Origin: Harmothoe impar
Lineage: Eukaryota; Annelida; Polychaeta; Phyllodocida; Polynoidae
Assembly (NCBI GenBank): GCA_947462335.1
Contig: OX381717.1
Location: 45,365,523 to 45,429,522, forward strand
Length of the DNA stretch: 64,000 nt
Reading direction: 5' to 3'
The notes under the pieces are model-generated. The model worked only from the letters and a program-made list of their open reading frames with translations. It was not told the origin of the DNA and did no database searches. Below, piece after piece: positions 10,901-19,505 of this stretch (its first letter is position 1; the number at the start of each line of letters is the position of its first letter). The position numbers and the translations under genes are program-made.

Positions 10901-12336
10901 CCAAATCCTCTTTCCCTACTAAATCCCCCATTTCAACACCCAGCACACCCACAGCCAATTTGCAGAAGCACTCAGACAGAGCAGGTACTGCACAGAAGGC
11001 TCACAAAAGCAAATCTGACCCCCATCCCAAAAGAACAAAGGCCGCCTCCACCAGCACAAACAGAGGAGCAGCCAGTTCAAAGGAGCAGACAGCCAACACA
11101 GACATAGCAGTTGAGCAACCAAAGAAACAGACAAAGACCAGACCTGCACCAAAATCTCCTGAAGCAATCCAGGCAGAGAAAGATAAAGAAAGGCTGGCAC
11201 AGCATATAATGGAATTAGACCAGATGTTAGACCAAATCCCAGACAGTTCAATCAACTCCACACTGTTGAAAGAAGAACAAAGGAAGGACACTGGACTAAT
11301 ACCCATTATAGACTACCTAGAGAAAGGTGACCTACATGTAAAAAGCACTGAAGCAACAAGGATTAGGAATAATGCTCAGCACTACCTACTCCTAGACAAC
11401 ATTCTAGTACACATATCCCCTACATCATGGAGAAAAACAGACACAGTACCACTACAAGTTGTAGTCCCAAAAACTTGGGTTGAAAACATACTACAACACT
11501 TCCATGACTCACCAATGGCAGGTCATGTAGGTACTTCAAAAATGATGTCTTCTCTCATACCTAGGGTATATTGGAAATCTATGATGGCTGATGTCAATCA
11601 GTATGTGTCAACATGTGACACTTGCTTAAAAGCAAAAAGGGCAGTGCACACCCACAAAACACCAATGACTGTAAGGGACTATATGCCAACCCCCATGAAG
11701 CACCTAAACTTAGATGCTGTGGGACCACTCCCAGAAACAGCCAGGAAAAACAAACACATACAAGTTTGCATAGATTATTCAACTAGATATGTCATAGCAT
11801 ATGCCACAAAGGATCTCACAGCAGAAACCACACAACATGAGTTCTACAAGAACGTCATATGTCAGCAAGGTGTACCAACATCAGTTAAAACTGACAATGG
11901 CACCTGCTACACAGGCAGCAATTTTAAGAAACTGATGAACACCCAGAAGATTAGACACAACCTGTCAAGTCCATACAGACCACAATCAAATGGATTAGTG
12001 GAAAGATTCAATGCCAGTATAGGAACAGCATTAAGGACTTTCTGTTCTCAGAATCAGAAAACATGGGACCTGTATATAGAATCAATTACATTTGCATTGA
12101 ACAACACAGAGTCCCAGACAACAGGTTACACACCATTCTTCCTACTTCATGGCAGAAACCCTCAAACCATTGTGGAAGCTGCTCTAAACATAGAGGAAGA
12201 AATCAAAACAGTAGCTGAGCATGTATCTGGAATGATACTGTCTCAAGATGAGTCTAGAAGAAAGGCAATAGACAGAGTCAAAAAGCTACAACAAGGAAGG
12301 AAGTCAAGATATGTGACGAAACCTGGGAAATGGTAA
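7915..12336 (+). CDS. pol: Pol polyprotein: protease, RT, RNase H, linker, integrase (C-terminus cut off by a MITE)
   Basis: Pol carries the replication enzymes of the element. Numbering residues from the GTG at 7942: protease active site LVDTGA with Asp89; RT with LVTDLRHVN, FSKLDAQQGFFQIPI and catalytic YLDD at 548-551; RNase H with DAS Asp697 and TDH Asp764; integrase with an H2C2 zinc region (HFHD...H...CDTCLKAK, about 1190-1230) and the DDE triad Asp1258, Asp1318, Glu1354, the last two 35 residues apart. There is no start codon in the gag overlap, so expression is as Gag-Pol by frameshifting. An extra region of about 290 residues (about 815-1100), rich in Pro, Lys, Ser and Thr with a small Cys/His cluster, separates RNase H from integrase. 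The reading frame stops at 12334-12336, inside an inserted MITE, so this copy would give an integrase lacking its C-terminal domain. Confidence 0.93.
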   Translation, partial: LETHSAAGPVRCEPLQPPIKIQDQQPLGQPKTIASIAETIPQIHTGKSSRPSVIHITPQQDASQKEMGESTKISVELLKNGCLNARFYEHTEIPCLVDTGATITCVRDTFLREIQKSRDVEIKKRKFNVHLADGSICHVRQAAVLKFKIHGTRFEFPFSIIPNLTKPVVLSTDFLKATRSQIEFNVDPELQVKPVRAVREATILPFTELAVLGQVTSLKCLEGCVGTLDNLQRNNRVPYLVQKGVVTPSEMNRHPIILLNTSHRPYKLRKGDIIALFTEVDPSELHQPDTDIPTEEHTLQVLDTEENCSDTESDCASVYADPDTNRGDDTDDELATIHSEAHDIMPDIMENVPPKCVLTDIGQERLQKLLHKYQDVFVGKDNDIGTTHLYTHSIHIKPDAVPCHYLPYRQTPEKQAKMGEVCEDLVRQGILRECAEGPWASRSFLVQKASGGQRLVTDLRHVNANMINQALSTPRADDTLDMIGSLKPTVFSKLDAQQGFFQIPIRREDQHKTAFIANDKKYVYQKMPMGLATAPAGFCHLVTLILNKLKYKCALPYLDDILVLSPDVERHFSDLEDVFKSLRIGKLKLKKSKCEYFTDRIDFLGMRVTPDGLQPSPEKVESVKTFPTPKSVKQVRSFTGLCQYFKKFIKDYANIARPLYDLQTNLKVFKWNEDADNAFKTLKHALCTHALLRYPDYDKEFSLATDASNVSLGAVLSQRSGEGVLRPVAFAGRTLSKHERNYNTTERELLGVVYGILHFRHYLESRHFQLYTDHAALIPLLTNTGLTHRWARWALDIQQFAFTIQHVKGDDNIPPDVMSRREYPDAPPMTNPPPPPRRKRAATRTKFSKIQTKIPFNRDDPPKSIDRPKPVIRGILKETTHYVFCHCEREYCEEYPENCFTPVETNRIAQMVKATSREPPHSASENQLEEKLHKIASITKVVRFAEEQLDMEEEKDRDICVVTTRSKAKRSVAEDTRSNDHPQQLGLKAKKNKVSTKSSFPTKSPISTPSTPTANLQKHSDRAGTAQKAHKSKSDPHPKRTKAASTSTNRGAASSKEQTANTDIAVEQPKKQTKTRPAPKSPEAIQAEKDKERLAQHIMELDQMLDQIPDSSINSTLLKEEQRKDTGLIPIIDYLEKGDLHVKSTEATRIRNNAQHYLLLDNILVHISPTSWRKTDTVPLQVVVPKTWVENILQHFHDSPMAGHVGTSKMMSSLIPRVYWKSMMADVNQYVSTCDTCLKAKRAVHTHKTPMTVRDYMPTPMKHLNLDAVGPLPETARKNKHIQVCIDYSTRYVIAYATKDLTAETTQHEFYKNVICQQGVPTSVKTDNGTCYTGSNFKKLMNTQKIRHNLSSPYRPQSNGLVERFNASIGTALRTFCSQNQKTWDLYIESITFALNNTESQTTGYTPFFLLHGRNPQTIVEAALNIEEEIKTVAEHVSGMILSQDESRRKAIDRVKKLQQGRKSRYVTKPGKW
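7922..7938 (+). other. GC-rich hairpin downstream of the frameshift site
   Basis: CAGC-GCC-GCTG (7926-7936) with two flanking C-G pairs and one bulged A forms a short hairpin beginning 6-10 bases after GGGAAAC, the spacing usual for a frameshift stimulator. It is short, and a larger pseudoknot was not resolved by eye. Confidence 0.45.
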
Positions 12337-12927
12337 CATTAGGGGGAATAGCCATAAATGCTCTAAGCATGATATTTCAGGAGATATAGCTAAAAATGTG
12401 AATACCTAAGAGAAAATGACCTTGGACTAACTTTTCCCAAGGAATCTTTTGAAGCTATTATCAAAATTCTATTTTCATTCTAAATTGGTCTTATTTGGAA
12501 TGTAAAAAGAACGTTTTTAGCCATTTTTAGCCCATTTGTTGACATTTGGTTGCCATGGCAACCATAAATTCATTCTTTTGGAATGAAAATTATCCCCATC
12601 CAATTGCCCTATCCATGATGATTTCAGAACTGAAAACAGAATGCCAATATTCCTACCAGATCCAAATCTATGTACAATAATATGCATTTATTGGTTTAAT
12701 TTCTAATAATTATGATTTATATGGATTATTTGAAAATAGATTGATATGTGATCGCATTGCAGTCTATTCTGAATTCCTACATGTCCCTACCATCCGATGT
12801 TTGAGATGTCATTTCTCAGCAACTATTTCAAATATTTTGGTGCTTGAAGCATCAAATTGTAGCTGAAGATATGAACTTAAATAAAGGTGTTTTCCCCTAA
12901 TGTCACGTTTTCCCACGTTTTGTCACA
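12312..12927. mobile_element. 616-bp MITE inserted in pol
   Basis: The ends are inverted repeats of about 36 bp: TGTGACGAAACCTGGGAAAT on the left, and on the right the complement starting TGTGACAAAACGTGGGAAAA. TA lies on both sides (12310-12311 and 12928-12929), a mariner-like target duplication; because the flank is ATAT, a 4-bp duplication is also possible. Insert plus duplication is 618 bp, a multiple of three, and the pol frame resumes at 12931. It has no ORF. Internal words such as GGTTGCCATGG and the GGGAAAACGTG end motif are shared with the MITEs at 27321-27921 and 31285-31911. Confidence 0.88.
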
Positions 12928-12930
12928 TAT

Positions 12931-13338
12931 GACAAAAAGCTTACACCACAAGCTATACTTCCACTAGATATTGTATATATCAACATTCCCAGAATTCTGT
13001 TGACCACAGATTCAAAGAAGCTTCAACCCCTATTCATGGGACCATATGTTGTTGCAGAAAGACCAACCCCAACCAGCGCAAGGTTGAAGAACCTATCAAA
13101 TAACTTACTAGTCCCCAGACCAGTACATATTGATAGGCTCAAAAAGGTCACAACACTGAGGAAAAATGAGTTTGCACACAGACTCATTCCCCACACCTCA
13201 AAGTTTATCCACAGGATAACAAGGGATAAATCCCAAATCACACTCACCAAAGAGTCAGTTGGTCTAAACCAAATAGTACCCAGACCAGCCCACCACAAGG
13301 TGAAAAGAAACTCCAGGCAAGGGAGAATATCTAAGTAA
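12931..13338 (+). pseudogene. pol: Detached pol C-terminus with the integrase GPY/F module
   Basis: This is the remainder of pol beyond the MITE, in the same frame as 7942-12336. It contains LFMGPYVV at about 13030-13053 (GPY at 13039-13047), the GPY/F module that follows the DDE core in Ty3/gypsy integrases. A very basic tail follows, ending at the TAA of 13336-13338. It has no start of its own in this copy and is cut off by stops in the MITE, so it is annotated as the broken end of pol. Confidence 0.85.
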
Positions 13339-13645
13339 ATTACTTTTATATATTGGCATGATCATATGGATTATCTATACCACAGACTATGAACAATGGA
13401 TTGGCTCTAGGTTGGTCACATGGCACCTTGTGAGTTGTGGAGGTGAATCAGCCTCTGGTTTTGTGCCATATTCGGTCAAGCAAGGGTTCAACCCACTCCT
13501 TCGTCCACTAGTCCTCCTGGACTAGTCCAACACAGACTATGAATAATAGTCATATAAGTATATACACTCTATATGAAGGAAATTAATTTTCCAACAACTG
13601 TCCAAATCATGAATGATAAGTAGGAATTTCATATCAGCATAGGAT

Positions 13646-13891
13646 ATGAACCCACACAAAGGACAGAAAAGACAATATACACTATATAGGTTACAAAAAA
13701 CAATGTGCACACAAAGTAGAATCAAAGGACAGATTACTACAGGGTTGAAGTCTGAAGCCCAAAAGGCTACACACAAAAGCCAAAAGAGACTACCTAACGG
13801 GATTAGCAACCCAAGCTTGAAGAAACCACAATTATCATATTTTGCATCAAAGGCTAGCATCCTTGAAAGAATGCACAATGGAAATGTTTGA
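13646..13891 (+). CDS. Possible small basic ORF between pol and env
   Basis: The ORF has a true ATG and 81 codons, and about a quarter of the residues are Lys or Arg. No motif, signal peptide or family is recognised. It lies in the pol-env gap, where accessory ORFs would be expected in a retrovirus-like layout, but the length is within chance for this composition. Confidence 0.18.
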   Translation: MNPHKGQKRQYTLYRLQKTMCTQSRIKGQITTGLKSEAQKATHKSQKRLPNGISNPSLKKPQLSYFASKASILERMHNGNV

Positions 13892-14559
13892 ACCTAAATC
13901 CTGTAAAGTACATGAAACAGAGCGTGCTATGCCAAGAGACTACTGTCTAGACACACCCTTACCCTTCAAAGGACCCACACACTTGCCAGGGCAATCAAAC
14001 CCCCACAGATGCAGGTAGTCCACACTAATTACCCCAGACATAATTACCCCAGTCAGTCAGCTGACACTGATGGCCGGCACCAGCCATCAGGGAAACAAAG
14101 CCAGGCCCTCAATGGATGAGGGTAGGGTGGGCTACATAAGATGCCCTGACTCCATAGCCAACTCACCAGTTCTACTCCTGCAGCAGTCAGGTACACACCA
14201 GCTGGTCCTAGCCATACCAGTTCTCCTATAGTAGGAGGGACTCTGTCAGAAAAGCAGACCACACCCACTCTACAATATCATACCCAGTCACTACAATCTT
14301 GGGAAAGGACTCTAGCACAGATTGGACATTAAGCCAACACTAGCTTGATCATGGAAAAAGGTACAGTTCAAACACTACATTGATTATTATATTACTATTG
14401 GGACCAACCAGGATTTCTGCTCTCAAAAACTATGTACACAGAGGCAGTGCCAAGTGGATACTTCACATAAGCAAAAAGGATAGCTCACAAAATCAGCAAA
14501 CCAATTTAAACCTAAGTATATTGCAAAAACACTAGTAGAAGTCTTACTAAGACATAGAA

Positions 14560-14576
14560 TATATTTTATATTTCAG
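14560..14576 (+). promoter_or_regulatory. Candidate splice acceptor for the env message
   Basis: A T-rich stretch ending TTTATATTTCAG at 14576 lies two bases before the env ATG at 14579. It matches a metazoan 3' splice site. Env genes of errantiviruses are expressed from a spliced RNA, so the position makes sense. Actual use is inference. Confidence 0.55.
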
Positions 14577-14578
14577 GC

Positions 14579-17197
14579 ATGCTAAAGCCAATCCTACTAC
14601 TAGTGATGATGGCCACTTCTCAAGCCATCACATATGTGCCCACCGTTAGACAGAACGTTGGAGCCATATATTAGCCATTACCTGAACCATTGGTCAATGG
14701 GCACGATACCACAACCATGATATTGGCAATACCATACCATATACCTGCTCCACCAGAGACCGAAACCAAAATACTGGACCAGGTTATGGCACTGACATTT
14801 CCTACCCTGCATGACGACAGTTCTACCAGTCAGATATTACAGCAAGCAAGGGAACTAGATCTGTTAATAGACATAACAGACAAGGAAATTAACTCTACCT
14901 TAGCATCCACCCATTTGTTCCTATCAAATCCAATTAATAGTCAAGGAAGGTACAGAAGAGCACCACTTGGGTTCCTAGCCCCACTCTTCAGAGGAGCAAT
15001 AGGTCTTGCCACACTAGATGACGTCAAAGAGGTCATGGACCAGATAAAGAACATAGACGGCATTCTAGAAGCTTTTTCCAAGCAAGACAAAGAAGCAGCT
15101 ATATTAATTGATAAGGTCACACAACGCCAAGACAAATTTGTCAAGGCATATGTTAAGGATAAAAGTATGCTAGACCAAACCATGAACACTCTAGGCCAAA
15201 ATATGAATTTATGGGCTCAAAATATGACCACATCTCTGAACACTTATGCAAACCACGAGCACACACAAAGAAGGAAGATCCAAATTTCAACAGATGCACT
15301 CACCATTATTGTAGCAAGAATGAACTATCTGCAAGCATTGCAGCGCACCACATCAGCACTCAGGATGCTATCAGCAGGCATTATGACTGCTGACATAGTA
15401 CCACCAGCTGAACTAACGGAGCATCTGAATGATCTGGACATGACACTCAGAATACACTCACCAGGATCAAAGGTCGCCATAACGGACCTTGACTACTATT
15501 ATTCCCAAAGAATGATATCCTACACCTATTCGGAACGGCACATATACATCCACCTGGATATCATTGTAGCATCCACCGTCTCCACCTTCAGAGTATTTCA
15601 ACTGGTAACTACACCAGTACCAATCAACACAAAGGAGACACCTACAAAGGGAGTAACCCAATTAATTACTGATGTCAAATTCTTGGCTATCTCTGAAGAT
15701 GGTTCACTATTTATTGAACTAACAAATGCAGATATGCTAACCTGTCCAGGAACTAAGATCAAAATTTGTACCAAAACTAGCCCGAGAATCCATAGACATG
15801 TACCTACATGCACAGTAGCAATTTATTTGAACCAAGCTCAGCAAGTCAAGGAAATGTGCCAATTTACTATCTCACCCTTGAAGAGACCTATCTCACACGC
15901 TGTAGCCATCTCACAAGATGAATATCTTGTGACCACAAATTCTCCCACCTACACAGTTACGTGTCACGGGAAACCAGCTACTACTCACAAAGCACCATCA
16001 CACTCAATCATAGGTGTACCATGCCTATGTACAGTGAATATAGATCACTATTCACTACCAAATTCTAGGTTGCCATGCAACACTACAATTTCATTTCACT
16101 GTGCTTTGGAGACTATAAACCTACCTTTTCTCGCGGCTCTAAATGAAATCAAAGAAATTGGACCAGACTCCAAGGCAAATCTGCCACCTTTTCCAAAGGT
16201 CAACCTATCCAGGACACTGGATATGTTAAGGAAATCAAGTAATATTGATGAATCAACATTACTAGACCTAAACCCATTCGCAAAAACCCTGCTAGATGAT
16301 GCCTCCAGCCTGGCTAAGCCACTGGAAAATAGACTAATAGAGTCCTATCTATACAAATTTGCAAGGCATCCAGCAGCATCTATCATACCAATGATACTTT
16401 CGGTTATAGCTACAATTTTGGCCACATACACTCTATTCAAAATGCACAGAGGATCCACACTACTAGCTTATATGCCAACTGCAAAAGCATATAGATTTGT
16501 CACAGAGAAGCCTATGGAAAAAGCCTTCGAAACCTTATACAAGAAGGACACCACCACGGCACCAATAGAACAGGGCCCCACCCCTATTCTAACTATCCAT
16601 GAGACCCATACTCTTATCATAGCCATACTATTCACACTCACCGTTTATTCAGCCTACAGGCTGACCAAATATCTAAAGAGTATGGCAACCAAGCACTGTG
16701 GAAAGGGAAAAGTCACTAAGAGGACAAATCCCACAGTAGTACTAAAAGTCTACAAAGGAGACACCAACTTCTCCTTCCCCTTGCGTCCAGTGCCACATGA
16801 GTTTGATACAATTATAAAAGCTTCAGCCCCAACATACAGAGATATGATTATCAAAATGTACCCTCTCCCAAGACTAGTATTTGAATGGAATGGACCAGTA
16901 GTAATTACTACAAAGAAAGGAGAGACCGCATATTTACTGCCAGAAACTATCAATCTACCATGGCGTGCCAGGTTCAGCATAATACCAGCGCTCAGGGAAC
17001 CTAACCTAGATTTTGCCATGTTACTACAAAATGACATTTCACCCCAGCCCGTTACCATGGATACCCATGAGTCAAAGCTGGAAAACATCATAATTGACGA
17101 CCAAAGAGAGAGCACCAATACATTCAAAAATGTACTCACCATACTCACCCAACCACCTACAGCTGTAACTAGTGAGAAAGTACATGGGGAAGAATAA
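14579..17197 (+). pseudogene. env: Env glycoprotein, F-type fusion protein, with one internal stop
   Basis: The frame runs 873 codons from an ATG two bases after the splice acceptor. The first 16 or so residues (MLKPILLLVMMATSQA) form a signal peptide. An in-frame TAG at 14672-14674 (codon 32) interrupts it, after which the frame is open to the TAA at 17195-17197. A furin-type site RYRR lies at 14948-14959, followed by a hydrophobic Gly/Ala/Leu-rich fusion peptide and a heptad-like helical stretch, the layout of baculovirus F and errantivirus Env. A Cys-rich region (about 15740-16110) follows. A membrane segment lies at about 16379-16440 and a second hydrophobic stretch at about 16610-16664. 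A further 177 or so residues after that are unusually long for a tail. An AATAAA overlaps the stop codon (17193-17198). Known members act at the cell surface in membrane fusion; this copy would not give full-length protein. Confidence 0.85.
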
Positions 17198-17265
17198 ACA
17201 CAATTATACAGGATTGAGATTGACCAAAACTTTTGTGAAAAGTTGGTTGGCCCTGAAAAGGACCG

Positions 17266-17271
17266 TTTATT
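17266..17271 (-). terminator. Poly(A) signal for the antisense gene
   Basis: On the minus strand AATAAA begins 23 bases after the stop codon of the antisense ORF (stop at 17297-17295). With the upstream TATA box it would define a message of about 0.7 kb. Confidence 0.5.
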
Positions 17272-17294
17272 TTGACATTTATAGATGCCACCCA

Positions 17295-17903
17295 CTAGTT
17301 GTTATAGTCCCCCCATCCCAAGGCCTCCCAGGACTCGGCCAACTCGGCAGTGGCAGGAGATCCAATCCACGTATCTTCACTGAAGAGCCACTCGTTCTCC
17401 TCCCTCCACTGGACAAAACGTGCCTCCAGAGTAGACAGGGCATGCTCAGCGCTGTCTGCAGCATCACCTGTCACCGTGTAAGCACATAGGCCGACAGCCA
17501 ATAGGAAGTCCCAGATGACCCCATCATTTCTGGTGAAAAGCAGTCGCGGGTCATACCCATCCAGATCACGTAGGGCCTGAGCCAACAGCTCCAGAGATGC
17601 CGCCCTGCGCATGGAAATCCCGCCAGCACCAAGGAAGTACCAGCCGTGATGACGGCACACCAAAACATCACCAAAACTGGCAATGTCGTGCCGGACTTTA
17701 TGCAACCACCGCGTCCTTACTGAGTCATACTGACTCAAAATACTCCTAAAAGGAGTACCAGGAGTCAGCCCCTCCAAGGTGTTTTGATCACCTAACCACA
17801 GGTCTAAGGCCTGCATGTCACCCTGCAGCCAGGCCTCAGGGAGATATGCAAGTACCTCAGGTACAGCCTCCAACTCGTCCTCCAAAATTGCCATATGCGC
17901 CAT
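17295..17903 (-). CDS. Antisense Trp-rich acidic protein of unknown function
   Basis: The ORF is 202 codons on the strand opposite gag, pol and env, between env and the 3' LTR. Its ATG has A at -3 and G at +4, a strong initiation context. The protein is acidic with about ten Trp residues and begins MAHMAILEDELEAVPEVLAY. It has no signal peptide, no clear membrane segment and no motif I recognise; Leu/Ala-rich stretches look helical. The base composition differs sharply from env: 37 of 60 bases are G or C at 17581-17640, against 20 of 60 at 16201-16260. Upstream on its own strand are a TATA box and a G-rich box, downstream an AATAAA. It may be a captured host or viral gene acting as an accessory protein, by analogy with antisense ORFs known in HTLV and in some plant gypsy elements. 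The function is unknown. Confidence 0.72.
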   Translation of the reverse strand: MAHMAILEDELEAVPEVLAYLPEAWLQGDMQALDLWLGDQNTLEGLTPGTPFRSILSQYDSVRTRWLHKVRHDIASFGDVLVCRHHGWYFLGAGGISMRRAASLELLAQALRDLDGYDPRLLFTRNDGVIWDFLLAVGLCAYTVTGDAADSAEHALSTLEARFVQWREENEWLFSEDTWIGSPATAELAESWEALGWGDYNN

Positions 17904-17960
17904 ACTGTGTTATCTCAAGGGTACTCAAGGAATAAGTGATCCTACTGTGGTCTACACAGC

Positions 17961-17983
17961 CTTTATAACCCCTCCCCACCCCC
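17961..17983 (-). promoter_or_regulatory. Putative antisense promoter: G-rich box plus TATA
   Basis: On the minus strand GGGGGTGGGGAGGGG (17983-17969) runs directly into TTATAAAG (17968-17961), 58 bases before the ATG of the antisense ORF. A GT/GC box adjoining a TATA box is a typical strong RNA polymerase II promoter arrangement. Transcription starting 25-30 bases downstream of the TATA box would give a leader of about 30 bases. Confidence 0.6.
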
Positions 17984-18002
17984 AAATGACACTGTTCACC
18001 CT

Positions 18003-18025
18003 CTGAAGTGATCCCCTCACTTCAG
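18003..18025 (-). promoter_or_regulatory. Operator-like inverted repeat upstream of the antisense promoter
   Basis: CTGAAGTGA and its exact complement TCACTTCAG are separated by five bases, 20 bp upstream of the G-rich box. A CACCGGTG palindrome lies further out at 18076-18083. Both could be transcription factor sites; nothing identifies the factor. Confidence 0.35.
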
Positions 18026-18651
18026 GTGACAAGTCCATGAGAAGGCACATGATCTGCTCACCAAAAGGTGTCAACCACCGGTGTCACCGCGGCACACGAC
18101 GCATCTTGCGCCGCATGACACAATAGCCTCAAGGTGCCACTCAAAAATCTGCTCAAGGTGCAAAATTTTCAAACTCTCACAATCCCAAGGTCAAAGCAAG
18201 GTCTCAGTGTGTGTCAGTAGTATCAGGGAATCAATTTTAAGGTATCCCAAAATGAAACAGCCAATTTTTGAAAAATTGAAGTTTTACAAAAACAATTGCG
18301 TACTCTTAACCATGTCAAACTTGCTCAAACATGCATTTATATGTATGAAATTGTATTATTACAATCTAAATTGCTAATCAAACATGTTTGTATATAGCAC
18401 TGTATTTGCACTGTATTTTACACTGTATACCTTTGTATTATGTAAGACTATTTACAGAAAAACATGAAGCAAAAAGGGAGATAGTCCGCTGACTAACCCT
18501 AGGATACTACACAAAAGACTTAAATCTCACAGCAGCGGCCCACTGCAAAGACATTTCTGATCAAAGTGTAGATCCACAAGTTGCAAATTGCCAACACCAA
18601 GAATCTTGTAAGATTCAACTATCATTGCAGAAACAAGATACCAAGTCATTT

Positions 18652-18830
18652 TTATGACATTATGAACACTTACCCTCCACCGGATAAGGACAAAATATCT
18701 GCATAAAAAAGGACTGTATTTGTACATACAAACTTACAAACTTAAGTAATGCAAAATGTCAAATGACACAATTATGAACACTTATCCGCCACCGGACAAG
18801 CACATAACTATGCATAAAATGTACATTACT
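18652..18830 (+). repeat. Direct repeat pair before the 3' LTR
   Basis: Two diverged copies about 110 bp apart each contain ATGAACACTTA, a CCACCGGA word, an AAG and a TGCATAAAA word in the same order. The function is unknown. Confidence 0.6.
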
Positions 18831-18899
18831 GATTGCTATATCACGCAAATCCAAAGATAAGCGCTATCTAGAAATAAGAAAACAAACTTCAAGCCGGTT

Positions 18900-18924
18900 G
18901 GCCTACTTTTATATAAAAGTGGCC
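18900..18924 (+). repeat. 25-bp hairpin
   Basis: GGCCTACTTTTATATAAAAG continues to TGGCC, an almost perfect palindrome with one mismatched pair. It could be an RNA hairpin or a protein site. Confidence 0.5.
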
Positions 18925-19491
18925 TTGGTTTTTTTGGTATCAAACAAAAAAGTTTGTAAAAGATTATCATAAGATTTTGCATAATTTGCATTATACTCTG
19001 TATATTTGTATTCACATGTGAACATTGATATATCAAAATCCACTCACCAAAGACAGCCTATTACTTGATAACACATTTTTCATCATGTTTTAGAATTAAG
19101 ACAAAGATGTACCATACTGTGTATATAATTCAAACAACGATTTGAAAAGTGTCAGATAAAGACACAAGGTATTGCTACACTGTATAACTATGTGATTAAG
19201 AAAGTACCAAGTTGGTACAAAGAAGGTTTACATACCTTATAGTTAAGATTACACTGTATATAATGTAGATGACTAGCCAAGCACAAAACCAAAATTCTCC
19301 CCAGACCTTTGGTATTTACATACTCTCACATCATCTATATTACAAAAAAAGTGTACTTCACTACAAAAAAAAAAAAAAATCAAAAACAAAAGGTAAATTC
19401 TATTTGCCACCAAAAATTGTGGACAAAATTCCAAAATTCACCCCAAATTTTTAGATGGAATGACAACTGACGGAGAGTTGTCCTTTTTCCC

Positions 19492-19501
19492 GAGGGGGAG
19501 G
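19492..19501 (+). other. Polypurine tract
   Basis: GAGGGGGAGG ends four bases before the 3' LTR, the expected place and composition for the plus-strand primer of reverse transcription. Confidence 0.75.
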
Positions 19502-19505
19502 CACC

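Larger units (their letters stand above)
13339..14576 (+). other. Non-coding gap between pol and env
   Basis: No ORF with family resemblance. An ATG-initiated 81-codon ORF at 13646-13891 encodes a very basic peptide (many Lys, Arg and Gln). Its reality is doubtful, though small basic accessory ORFs are known in complex retroviruses. The segment ends in a good splice acceptor. Confidence 0.45.
17904..19491 (+). other. Long non-coding tract before the 3' LTR
   Basis: Beyond the antisense promoter the tract is AT-rich with no credible ORF. It contains a direct repeat (about 18652-18726 and 18763-18830) with the shared core ATGAACACTTA...CCACCGGA, a near-perfect hairpin at 18900-18924, several CACTGTAT words (18397-18430 and again near 19176 and 19250), and a 14-base A-run near 19366. 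Such tracts could hold RNA export or packaging signals; that is speculation. Confidence 0.5.

Noticed and set aside
13537..13878. 113-codon hydrophobic minus-strand ORF between pol and env
   Set aside because: Its first codon is TTG rather than ATG, it overlaps the small plus ORF, and no promoter-like sequence is seen.
17172..17489. Plus-strand ORF after env
   Set aside because: It overlaps the much better supported antisense gene and has no family resemblance.
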